Below, in pieces: positions 1 through 5,498 of a DNA stretch of 5,589 nt. Positions within the stretch are counted from its first letter, which is position 1. Each line of letters begins with the position of its first letter. The stretch is taken from positions 1 through 5,589 of the forward strand of contig JADFWK010000091.1 of assembly GCA_015223015.1 (NCBI GenBank), read 5' to 3'. Source of the stretch: Pseudomonadota bacterium (GTDB taxonomy: Bacteria > Desulfobacterota > DSM-4660 > Desulfatiglandales > B25-G16). The translations under genes and the position numbers were made by a program. The notes beneath the pieces were generated by a model. That model was given only the letters and a program-made list of their open reading frames with translations. It did no database searches and was not told where the DNA came from.

Positions 1-2
1 CT

Positions 3-92
3 CAAAGGAAATTCCGTGAGTCCCTGATGAATCAGATTACAGGCGCACTGAGGCGGACCATGGCAGTAGTGGGATCTGCCAATGGGGCCTAG
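3..92 (+). CDS. Possible C-terminal end of an unrecognised plus-strand gene (partial)
   Basis: Frame 3 is open from the window edge for 29 codons and ends at a TAG at 90-92. The peptide starts QRKFRESLMN and ends AVVGSANGA. It has a basic, amphipathic composition that could be a genuine protein C-terminus, but it matches no family I recognise. A 29-codon open stretch also occurs by chance, so this is weak. If real, the gene would converge on the racemase-like gene, with 78 bases between the two stop codons and no clear terminator hairpin between them. The start and most of the gene lie outside the window. Confidence 0.2.
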   Translation, partial: QRKFRESLMNQITGALRRTMAVVGSANGA

Positions 93-170
93 ATGCTGGA
101 TACTAGTACTGAATTGCAGAACTGAGGGTAACAGTAAATCCGGATCGGACCCACGATTTTGCCATGACCA

Positions 171-872
171 TCATGTTTTGGCCACGCTATATTGGAGTGC
201 GCTTTGCGCATGAATCTTTGACGTGTCCAAGAAAGGTATTCCGAGTTCTTCCCTGGTAAGGAGCAAAGGTATTTCAGTGCAACCCAGGATCAATCCTTGT
301 ATTGAATCCTCCTCTTTCATCCTCTGAGCTATTTGAAGGAATCGGCCTCGCGTCTCCGCCAACATGATGCCTACACCCAACTCACTGCGGATCTTTTCGT
401 AGATGTAGGCCTGCTCGTCCTCTCCGGGCACAGCAATGGAGATGTTCCGCCTCCGGAATACATCCTTATAGAAATGGGATTGCATGGTAATGAGCGTGCC
501 AATCAGGCCTACCTTCTTTAATCCGCGCCTCACTACCTCTTCAGATGTCTCTTCAACGATGCTTAATAATGGAATGGGGGACTTTTCTCTCACATGGTCG
601 AAGACCATGTGAGGGGTATTTGCCGCTATAAGACCGAATTCGGCGCCTGCCCGGGACAAAGACTGACATGCCGCCACCAGCTTGGTTGACAGCTCCGGCC
701 AGTTGCCCTTTTCCATACTATGACGACATTCTTCTAAGTTGAGGCTGTATATGACAATCTCAGGGTAATTCCCCTCCAAATCCTTGTTTTCATAGCAGAG
801 GTCAATGATAACTCGATAGTAATACAGGGTGGCTTCAGGCCCCAGCCCACCAATAATACCCATTCTTCTCAT
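171..872 (-). CDS. Aspartate/glutamate racemase family protein lacking the first catalytic Cys
   Basis: This 233-residue protein has the usual length of the Asp/Glu/hydantoin racemase superfamily, cytosolic PLP-independent enzymes that invert amino acids with two acid/base residues, one per domain. Visible motifs are the N-terminal GGLGPEAT at residues 8-15, the first-domain active-site loop AANTPH at 83-88 and the second-domain loop LGCTEIPLL at 196-204. The second cysteine, C198, is present. The position usually held by the first cysteine (CNTxH) is Ala84. In the E. coli L-Asp/Glu racemase, threonine replaces this cysteine and the enzyme becomes stereospecific, so this protein may be a one-sided racemase or do different chemistry. 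Start: ATG at 872 has GGGAG 9 bases upstream; an in-frame ATG at 863 is possible. It lies 279 bases downstream of the importer ATPase in the same orientation, so co-transcription is possible but not shown. Family assignment is firm; the substrate is unknown. Confidence 0.9.
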   Translation of the reverse strand: MRRMGIIGGLGPEATLYYYRVIIDLCYENKDLEGNYPEIVIYSLNLEECRHSMEKGNWPELSTKLVAACQSLSRAGAEFGLIAANTPHMVFDHVREKSPIPLLSIVEETSEEVVRRGLKKVGLIGTLITMQSHFYKDVFRRRNISIAVPGEDEQAYIYEKIRSELGVGIMLAETRGRFLQIAQRMKEEDSIQGLILGCTEIPLLLTREELGIPFLDTSKIHAQSALQYSVAKT

Positions 873-988
873 CTATCCTATCTCCCTTCTCTTGTTTCGT
901 GGCGTGAACTTTCAAAATGACCATGGGATGATGGAGAACCAAACGAGCCTTTGGGGCAGGCAAATCAAGGCAACATCTCAGGACCGAC

Positions 989-1005
989 ACGGGAACCAAT
1001 CCCGT
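989..1005 (-). other. Small perfect hairpin in the racemase leader
   Basis: ACGGGA (989-994) and TCCCGT (1000-1005) form a perfect 6-bp stem with a 5-base loop, about 115 bases upstream of the racemase start. No T-run follows on either strand, so it is not a normal intrinsic terminator. It could be an operator-like dyad or mRNA structure, or chance. A second imperfect dyad (CCTAAC at 1057-1062 and GTCAGG at 1066-1071, one G-U pair on the minus-strand RNA) lies nearer the end of the ATPase gene. I see no gene in 873-1151. Confidence 0.25.
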
Positions 1006-1151
1006 TACCGAATGTTCAATGGATATTGGCTTGACGCAATGATTTGAGATTGAAGCCCTAACACTGTCAGGCCCTCGATCTTGATTGGGCTTTACCGGGC
1101 TGTTACCCTTCGGTGCCTCGCCTGAGCTGGTCTTTGCCTATGGATGTGAGG

Positions 1152-1979
1152 TTAACGATGGCTGAGCAGGATACTGTCATCCTTAAATTGTTCCCCTGAA
1201 GCCTGTTCAAAAGCGGTCACGAGGTCATTCACTGCAAGCGATCGCTTTTCCTCCTCATCCATATCCACTACAATCTTCCCCTGATGCATCATCACCAGCC
1301 TGTTGCCGTACTTCAGGGCCATCTCCATATTATGAGTGACCATTATGGTGGTCATCCTCTCGCGCTCCACAATCATCTCGGTTAAGCTCAGCACCGTTTG
1401 CCCAGTCTTCGGATCCAACGTGGCAGTGTGCTCGTCGAGCAGCAGGATGGCTGGTTTACTAATGGTGGCCATAACTAGAGACAAGGCTTGTCTTTGCCCC
1501 CCTGAAAGCGTACCCGCCAAGGCGGTAAGGCGATCTTCAAGGCAGAGTCCCAGGGGGGTTAGGGCTTCATAGAATAATTGCCGTCGCTGTTTGTTGATCG
1601 CAGCCCTAATGCCTCTTCTCTTGCCGCGCAAAAGAGCCAGGGAGAGGTTTTCCTCAAGGGTCAGGTTGCCTGCAGTTCCCACCCCGGGCTGTTGCCAAAC
1701 CCTGCCCGCATAAGTGGCATGCTTGAACTCCTCGAGATTGGTTACATCATCACCATTGATGATAACCCTGCCTCCTCTTTCAGGAGGGAAGACACCAGCC
1801 ACAATATTGAGCAGGGTGGACTTGCCTGCACCGTTGCTGCCGATAATGGAGATAAAGTCCTGGTCATAGACGGTCAGGCTGACGCCATTCAGGGCGGTGA
1901 CCTCATCTACAGTACCTTGGGCAAATATCTTCTTTACATCCATGAGCTGGAGTACGGCGTCCTTTTTAGTAGCATTCAT
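1152..1979 (-). CDS. ABC transporter ATP-binding protein (COG1101 / TrpZ-like)
   Basis: This 275-residue cytoplasmic ATPase powers the importer encoded with it. All ABC motifs are intact: Walker A GSNGAGKST at about 47-55, Q-loop glutamines at 96-97 (RVWQQPGVG), signature LSGGQRQ at 158-164, Walker B AILLLDE at 177-183 and H-loop His216 (VTHNMEMAL). The Walker B continuation DEHTATLDPKTG is characteristic of the COG1101 ATPases that pair with COG4120 permeases. The last ~25 residues are a family-typical polar tail. Start: the frame could begin at a GTG at 2024, but that would overlap the permease gene by 28 bases and add a non-conserved glycine- and lysine-rich leader. ATG 1979 follows an AAGGG at 9 bases and lies 17 bases after the permease stop, whose TGA runs into this ribosome site, suggesting translational coupling. 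It is the third gene of the operon. Confidence 0.93.
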   Translation of the reverse strand: MNATKKDAVLQLMDVKKIFAQGTVDEVTALNGVSLTVYDQDFISIIGSNGAGKSTLLNIVAGVFPPERGGRVIINGDDVTNLEEFKHATYAGRVWQQPGVGTAGNLTLEENLSLALLRGKRRGIRAAINKQRRQLFYEALTPLGLCLEDRLTALAGTLSGGQRQALSLVMATISKPAILLLDEHTATLDPKTGQTVLSLTEMIVERERMTTIMVTHNMEMALKYGNRLVMMHQGKIVVDMDEEEKRSLAVNDLVTAFEQASGEQFKDDSILLSHR

Positions 1980-1996
1980 TATCAAAAACCCTTCCC

Positions 1997-2902
1997 TCAC
2001 ATTCTTGCCGCCGGGGGTACCCACTCATGGCGGAGCCTCTTTTTCATATATGGAACTCCCAAGGCGACAATTACCAGTAACGACGTGATCATCTTCAAGT
2101 CGCCCGCCGGCATTCCCAACCTGAGTGCGATGGTTATGAACAGCCTATAGGCAAAGGTGCCCGCAAAGCAGGCCAATAAAACCGAACTGATTCTCCTGGG
2201 ATGAAACAGCGCCTCACCGATGATTACCGCGGCCAGAGCCATCACAATCATCCCGATCCCCATGCCCACATCACAGAATCCTTGATTCTGGGCTACCAAA
2301 GCTCCGGCAAGGGCAACCAAACCATTTGAAATGGCACAACCGAGCAAGACGTTTTTGTCGGTATCGGAACCTAACCCGCGGATCATTTGCTCATTGTCTC
2401 CCGATGCCCTCAAGGCCAGGCCAATCTCGGTTCGTAAAAACCGATGTAGCAGAATAAAGAATACCAGGGCCACGATCGCGGCAAAAGTAATGGACAGCGC
2501 CATACCTTTTAGTCCCAAAAGCCTGCCCACCAGATCGAAACTGTTTACCTCCCGAAGCAGCGGAACGTTGGCACCGCTCATGATCCTCAGATTGACCGAA
2601 TAGACCCCCACCATCATGAGAATACCTGACAGGAGTGCGGTAATCCTGAGCTTTGTATTGAGCAATCCCGTTACGGTGCCTGCGCATGAACCCGCAAAAA
2701 AAGCGGCAATGGTGGCCACTAGGGGATTCACTCCTCTCACGATAAGCACCGCAGCAATAGCGCCACCCAGTGGAAAGGTGGCGTCTACGCTGAGATCAGG
2801 AAAGGAAAGAACCCGGAATGTAAGGTATACGCCTATGGTGAGCAGCCCGAATATCAATCCTTCATAGCAAGATATGGACAAAACACTTAATAAGACGTCC
2901 AC
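1997..2902 (-). CDS. ABC transporter permease (COG4120 / TrpY-like, BPD_transp_2 family)
   Basis: This 301-residue integral inner-membrane protein is the translocation channel of the importer. Hydrophobic segments lie roughly at residues 12-30, 44-58, 60-80, 88-105, 134-153, 186-204, 213-231, 237-260 and 269-284. The loop and helix from about 159 to 231 (IGLALRASGDNEQMIRGLG, then NGLVALAGALVAQNQGF, then MGIGMIVMALAAVIIGEAL) closely matches the conserved core of COG4120 permeases. This core includes the cytoplasmic stretch expected to contact the ATPase. The start is a GTG at 2902 with a strong GGAGG at 2908-2912, 5 bases upstream. It is the second operon gene, 86 bases after the binding-protein stop. 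The C-terminus is basic (KKRLRHE), as expected for a cytoplasmic end. The substrate cannot be read from the permease. Confidence 0.94.
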   Translation of the reverse strand: MDVLLSVLSISCYEGLIFGLLTIGVYLTFRVLSFPDLSVDATFPLGGAIAAVLIVRGVNPLVATIAAFFAGSCAGTVTGLLNTKLRITALLSGILMMVGVYSVNLRIMSGANVPLLREVNSFDLVGRLLGLKGMALSITFAAIVALVFFILLHRFLRTEIGLALRASGDNEQMIRGLGSDTDKNVLLGCAISNGLVALAGALVAQNQGFCDVGMGIGMIVMALAAVIIGEALFHPRRISSVLLACFAGTFAYRLFITIALRLGMPAGDLKMITSLLVIVALGVPYMKKRLRHEWVPPAARM

Positions 2903-2907
2903 TTATA

Positions 2908-2912
2908 CCTCC
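2908..2912 (-). promoter_or_regulatory. Ribosome binding site deciding the permease GTG start
   Basis: GGAGG on the minus strand is separated by TATAA (5 bases) from the GTG at 2902. No ATG with comparable spacing lies near, so the GTG start is preferred. Confidence 0.7.
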
Positions 2913-2937
2913 ATTGCCTTTTGCAGGGTTCCAGGTG

Positions 2938-2963
2938 AAAAATCCGATAATACGTCGATTATC
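2938..2963 (-). terminator. Weak hairpin plus T-run between binding-protein and permease genes
   Basis: GATAAT (minus strand 2963-2958) and ATTATC (2951-2946) form a 6-bp perfect stem with a 6-base loop. It is followed by GGA and then five T at 2942-2938. The stem has only one G-C pair, so it would be inefficient. A leaky terminator or processing stem here would leave more transcript for the binding protein than for the membrane parts, which is common in ABC import operons. This function is inferred from position. Confidence 0.3.
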
Positions 2964-2988
2964 CCATTATTCCTTTTTCCGAGACGCT

Positions 2989-3987
2989 CTATTTATCCAC
3001 GACCTTGGTCGCTCTGGCCATGACGGATTGAGGGATCGAGACACCCATCCGTTTCGCCGCCGAAGGATTCACATGCAAGTCGCCCATTTTGCCCCTGTGG
3101 ACAGGTATGTAAGCCGGGTTTTCCCCCTTCAGAACACGGGCCGCTATTTTGCCGCTTTCTCTGCCCAGCACGTAGAAGTCTATACCACAGCTCGCAATGA
3201 CGCCTCTCTTCACCTGGTTGGTGTCGGAGCCGAAGAGGGGGACCTTGTTGTCCTCACAGACCTTGACTACCGCTTCGAGGGCGGAGGTGACCACATTGTC
3301 TGTGGGAAACCATACGGCGTCCACCCTTCCCATGAGCGACTTGGCCGTGACCATGACATCGGCCGAGGTAGCTACGGTGACCTCCACAATCCTTTCAATA
3401 CCCAGGCCCGGCGCCGCCTTTTTGAGCTCTTCTATCTGAACCTTTGAGTTGACCTCACCCGCGTTATAGATTGTCCCCAGCGTCTTCACATTGGGGCAAA
3501 TATCCTTAACCAGCTTTACCTGGGCACCAACGTCCATCCAATCACTGCATCCGGTCACATTGCCACCCGGTTTGTCCCAACTGTCCACCACCTTGGCAGC
3601 CACCGGATCAGTCATGGCGCCAAAAACAACCGGTATGTCTGTCCCCTTCGTGGCGGCTGCTATGGCCTGGGTACATGGGGTTGTTATGGAATAGATTAGG
3701 TCTTTCTTCTGTGAAACAAACTTTTGGGCAATCGACGCCACCACACTCATGTCGCCCTCTGCATTGGACTTGTCGTACCGGACATTGTCCCCTTCTTTGA
3801 AACCCTCTTCAGCCATCTGGTCGATAAAACCTTTTTGGCAGGCGTCAAGCGCAGGGTGGGTGATAAAGTTGGAAATACCGATCTTATAGACCTTTTCGGC
3901 GCATACACCCGTAGTGGGTGATGCCAGGGCCAGCGCGAACATAACGCAGACAATACCGATAAATGGCCATGTTCCCTGTTTTTTCAT
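2989..3987 (-). CDS. ABC transporter substrate-binding protein (PF04392 / COG2984, TrpX-like)
   Basis: This 332-residue secreted ligand-binding protein captures substrate outside the inner membrane and delivers it to the permease. Residues 1-30 form a signal peptide (MKKQGTWPF, a hydrophobic core, then a probable cleavage after GVCA); the cysteine is not in a lipobox, so the mature protein is likely soluble and periplasmic. The mature part shows the ABC_sub_bind pattern in order: KIGISNFITHPALDA, then NAEGDMSVVASIAQKFV, PVVFGAMTDPVAAK, KPGGNVTGCSDW, PTDNVVTSALEAVVKV, PLFGSDTNQVKRGV and CGIDFYVLGRESGKIAARVL. Characterised relatives bind tryptophan (TrpX) or tyrosine, but the specificity residues are not known to me. 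Start: ATG 3987 has AAGGAGGT with 7-base spacing; the frame is open up to 4092, which would bury the signal peptide. It is the first gene of a three-gene importer operon. Confidence 0.95.
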   Translation of the reverse strand: MKKQGTWPFIGIVCVMFALALASPTTGVCAEKVYKIGISNFITHPALDACQKGFIDQMAEEGFKEGDNVRYDKSNAEGDMSVVASIAQKFVSQKKDLIYSITTPCTQAIAAATKGTDIPVVFGAMTDPVAAKVVDSWDKPGGNVTGCSDWMDVGAQVKLVKDICPNVKTLGTIYNAGEVNSKVQIEELKKAAPGLGIERIVEVTVATSADVMVTAKSLMGRVDAVWFPTDNVVTSALEAVVKVCEDNKVPLFGSDTNQVKRGVIASCGIDFYVLGRESGKIAARVLKGENPAYIPVHRGKMGDLHVNPSAAKRMGVSIPQSVMARATKVVDK

Positions 3988-3993
3988 TTGGAG

Positions 3994-4001
3994 ACCTCCT
4001 T
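3994..4001 (-). promoter_or_regulatory. Strong ribosome binding site of the substrate-binding protein
   Basis: AAGGAGGT on the minus strand, with seven bases between GGAGG and ATG 3987, fixes the start just before the signal peptide and argues against the 35-codon upstream extension. Confidence 0.85.
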
Positions 4002-4020
4002 TTTTTTGATTTGTAAATTT

Positions 4021-4026
4021 TTTATA
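4021..4026 (-). promoter_or_regulatory. Candidate -10 box of the importer operon
   Basis: TATAAA on the minus strand lies in an A/T-rich stretch about 33 bases upstream of the ATG at 3987. The only -35 candidate at 18 bases is a poor TGGGCA, so the call is weak. A perfect TTGACA lies farther up at 4177-4172, but its nearest -10-like hexamer (CATTAT, 21-base spacer) is too far away for a standard promoter. The true promoter remains open. Confidence 0.25.
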
Positions 4027-4033
4027 AACTCCC

Positions 4034-4078
4034 TCACACATCCTTGCCCATAGTGGTTGCCAATTCATCACCTCCTTT
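4034..4078 (-). other. Possible short upstream ORF with an extreme Shine-Dalgarno
   Basis: Minus-strand AAAGGAGGTGAT (4078-4067) matches almost the whole 3' end of 16S rRNA. Seven bases past its GGAGG is a TTG at 4063, opening a nine-residue frame (MATTMGKDV) that stops at TGA 4036-4034, 46 bases before the binding-protein start. An ATG at 4068 is only 2 bases from GGAGG; it would read MNWQPLWARM onward, in frame into the binding protein with no stop. The spacing favours the TTG uORF. It could be a leader peptide tuning operon translation, a ribosome standby site, or chance. Confidence 0.3.
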
Positions 4079-4092
4079 AAACTATCGGCCAT

Positions 4093-4414
4093 CCTAAGGC
4101 ATTTTCCCCTACCGGGTGACCTGCTGTTCTAAAAAACTGTCCGGATAATGCCCTGACTTCCAGACACTTTTTGTCAACAGGGCGCTTACAAGGTTGAGAC
4201 TATTTCTTGCACCCCTCTTGCCGGCTCCCTTTTTTGCCAGTTAACGGGCGATGGTATTGGACTTGTTACGTCTTGTTCAATCTCAACAGAGACCTTTGGC
4301 ATCATTAAAGAGCGAGTACATATGATTCGGTCACATCGTGTCAGACCGTTTCAAATGCGAATAGATTTGAACGTTATCAAATTCTTATGGAGATGTCACC
4401 TCAATTGGGAGCGT
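4093..4414. other. Non-coding stretch between importer operon and RAYT element
   Basis: There is no convincing gene here. It holds a 39-codon minus-strand frame (4305-4186, starting MMPKVSVEIEQ) without a ribosome site, a perfect but poorly spaced TTGACA (minus 4177-4172), and a dyad CGGTC/GACCG (4328-4332 and 4344-4348, 11-base gap) that could be an operator. I found no recognisable riboswitch or T-box core. The first bases outside the element (minus 4414 down) read TLPIEVTSP then stop. This might be a remnant of the gene split by the element, but the evidence is only positional. Confidence 0.4.
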
Positions 4415-4443
4415 AAAAGGGGATGTTGGTTCCAAAACCACTT
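4415..4443 (+). repeat. Left inverted arm of the RAYT element
   Basis: Read on the plus strand it begins AAAAGGGGATG, then the core GTTGGTTCCAAAAC, then CACTT. Within it TGGTTCCAAAACCA (4427-4440) is a perfect 5-bp stem with a 4-base loop, a foldable single-strand signal of the kind Y1 transposases recognise. The transposase stop codon TAA (4444-4442) overlaps its inner edge. Confidence 0.85.
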
Positions 4444-5434
4444 AAATATATTTCTCTACCTCTGGCAACTCATCAGAAACGGCTAATCGATTAACAGCAG
4501 AGGTGTTTATACCAAGAAAGCGCGCAACATCCGCACCAGAATAACCCATGTTCTTTACCGCTATCTGAGAGAATATCCTGCGCGACTTCACCACCTCCCT
4601 CTTTCTTAATGCTGAACGTAGTTCTGCTTCATCTACTCCTTCCCCCTCACATACCTCCTTTGCCAGAAAAGGTAAATTAGATATCTTCGAGGTTAATCTC
4701 AAAGTCTCTTTGGTCTTTTCCTCTGCATCGGCAATGACATTGTTTACAAATCCACTGCTGCCCAATATACGTTCATCCGAAAAGATCTTGCTCCCAACCC
4801 TTCGTAAAGAAAGAACCTGTGCCCATCCCCCAAGACTGCGAATAAGACCTCCTCCTACCAGTTCCGGTCTACTACCGGCCTCAATTCCCTTTTGAACAAA
4901 ATCCTCATACTTTTCAATCGCTCTTTTTCGTCTCTTTCCGAAGTGGGCAAGCACCGTGTCTGTATCCTGCCACTGCCGCTTCACCCTACCGACAACACCA
5001 GAATGACCACACCATTGATATCCCTTTAGTTCCTTTAAATTCTTCACTATCCCAACTCGTAACGGGTTCAGGTGAATATAGCGTGTTAACTCTAATAGAT
5101 AGGGATCATCTTCACATATAATGGATTTGTATCGGTTCTGAAAAAGATGGCCGTATCGCTTATGTCTGCGGTTATAATTGACGACATATCCTGTCAGAAG
5201 CTTTCTCATGCTAGTGGAGAGCGGTTGGTTTCCTGTTCTCACCAGCAGATGAAAGTGATTGCTCATAAGAGCCCACGCATAGACGCTCAGGGCATCTGCT
5301 CTACAAAGGTCGCTCAAACGTTCAAGAAAATCTTCCCAATCCTTTCTGTTGCTAAATAGCTTCACTCCATCAATACCCCGGCCCATAACATGATGTAAGG
5401 CACCGGGCGCATCAAGTCTTGGCTGTCTTGGCAT
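4442..5434 (-). CDS. REP-associated tyrosine transposase (RAYT), Y1_Tnp / IS200-like
   Basis: This 330-residue HUH endonuclease would cut and rejoin single-stranded DNA at folded REP-like ends through a 5'-phosphotyrosine link. The N-terminus MPRQPRLDAPGALHHVMGRG is typical of the family. The metal-binding HUH motif is H60-F-H62 in ALMSNHFHLLVR. The catalytic tyrosine is probably Y83 or Y87 in TGYVVNYNRRHKRYGHLFQ. RYKS at 101-104 and YIHLNPLRVG at 119-128 complete the Y1 domain. The last ~45 residues (RRIFSQIAVKNMGYSGADVARFLGINTSAVNRL as key region, about 285-317) form a helix-turn-helix resembling the DnaA C-terminal domain, which is seen in long RAYTs and is likely for DNA binding. Frame and motifs are intact, so it may be active. 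Start ATG 5434 has no good ribosome site. It fills the element between the two arms. Confidence 0.93.
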   Translation of the reverse strand: MPRQPRLDAPGALHHVMGRGIDGVKLFSNRKDWEDFLERLSDLCRADALSVYAWALMSNHFHLLVRTGNQPLSTSMRKLLTGYVVNYNRRHKRYGHLFQNRYKSIICEDDPYLLELTRYIHLNPLRVGIVKNLKELKGYQWCGHSGVVGRVKRQWQDTDTVLAHFGKRRKRAIEKYEDFVQKGIEAGSRPELVGGGLIRSLGGWAQVLSLRRVGSKIFSDERILGSSGFVNNVIADAEEKTKETLRLTSKISNLPFLAKEVCEGEGVDEAELRSALRKREVVKSRRIFSQIAVKNMGYSGADVARFLGINTSAVNRLAVSDELPEVEKYI

Positions 5435-5440
5435 ACAAAA

Positions 5441-5469
5441 AGTCTATCCCCTTTATATTGTGTTGTCAA
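5441..5469 (-). promoter_or_regulatory. Promoter of the transposase, apparently giving a leaderless mRNA
   Basis: Minus strand: TTGACA at 5469-5464 (perfect -35), 17-base spacer, then TAGACT at 5446-5441 (4 of 6 to TATAAT). Transcription would start about seven bases on, at or next to the ATG at 5434, leaving almost no leader. The -35 begins inside the inner edge of the right arm (ACTTGACA). No Shine-Dalgarno lies between the predicted start point and the ATG. Confidence 0.6.
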
Positions 5470-5498
5470 GTCGTTTTGGAACCAACGTCCCCCCTTTT
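5468..5498 (-). repeat. Right inverted arm of the RAYT element
   Basis: Read on the minus strand it begins AAAAGGGGGGACG and carries the same GTTGGTTCCAAAAC core, ending GACTT. It can fold as a bulged hairpin: CG, stem TTGG, loop TT, CCAA, bulge AA, CG. It differs from the left arm by two substitutions and two extra G. It supplies the inner -35 edge of the transposase promoter. Confidence 0.85.

Larger units (their letters stand above)
4415..5498 (-). mobile_element. IS200-like / RAYT element bounded by inverted REP-like arms
   Basis: The element is 1084 bp. The left arm 4415-4443 and the right arm 5468-5498 are inverted copies: they align over 29 columns with two substitutions and one 2-base indel (GGGG against GGGGGG). 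Both carry the core GTTGGTTCCAAAAC. Between the arms there is one gene, a Y1 transposase, whose stop codon lies in the left arm and whose promoter touches the right arm. No target duplication flanks the arms, as expected for single-strand HUH/Y1 transposition. The right arm interrupts a nucleotidyltransferase reading frame at 5498/5499, which marks the boundary. It could be a mobile IS200/IS605-type unit or a domesticated REP-associated transposase with its REP pair; genomic copy number would decide. Confidence 0.8.

Noticed and set aside
829..1047. 72-codon plus-strand frame between the ATPase and racemase genes
   Set aside because: It begins inside the racemase gene on the opposite strand, has no ribosome site and no recognisable features.
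1980..2024. GTG start at 2024 extending the ATPase by 15 residues
   Set aside because: It overlaps the permease gene by 28 bases, adds a non-conserved leader and has no good ribosome site. ATG 1979 has AAGGG at 9 bases and fits the family's N-terminus.
1578..2150. 190-codon plus-strand frame opposite the ATPase and permease genes
   Set aside because: It is antisense to two well-supported genes with intact ABC motifs, and its translation resembles no family.
2914..3447. 177-codon plus-strand frame opposite the binding protein
   Set aside because: It is a shadow of the binding-protein gene: no recognisable domain and no independent start signal.
3988..4092. N-terminal extension of the binding protein to 4092
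   Set aside because: It would place 35 polar residues ahead of a clear signal peptide, and the AAGGAGGT site fixes the start at 3987.
4145..4177. TTGACA with CATTAT as importer promoter
   Set aside because: The 21-base spacer is outside the normal range for a sigma-70 promoter. It is kept only as a note.
3988..4200. T-box or other riboswitch in the importer leader
   Set aside because: I searched by eye because TrpXYZ operons can be T-box controlled, but saw no T-box core, specifier stem or terminator/antiterminator pair, and no other riboswitch core.
4186..4305. 39-codon minus-strand frame starting MMPKVSVEIEQ
   Set aside because: It has no Shine-Dalgarno and no family resemblance, and a frame this short is expected by chance.
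4328..4348. CGGTC/GACCG dyad as an intrinsic terminator
   Set aside because: The loop is 11 bases, the stem only 5 bp, and no T-run follows on either strand.
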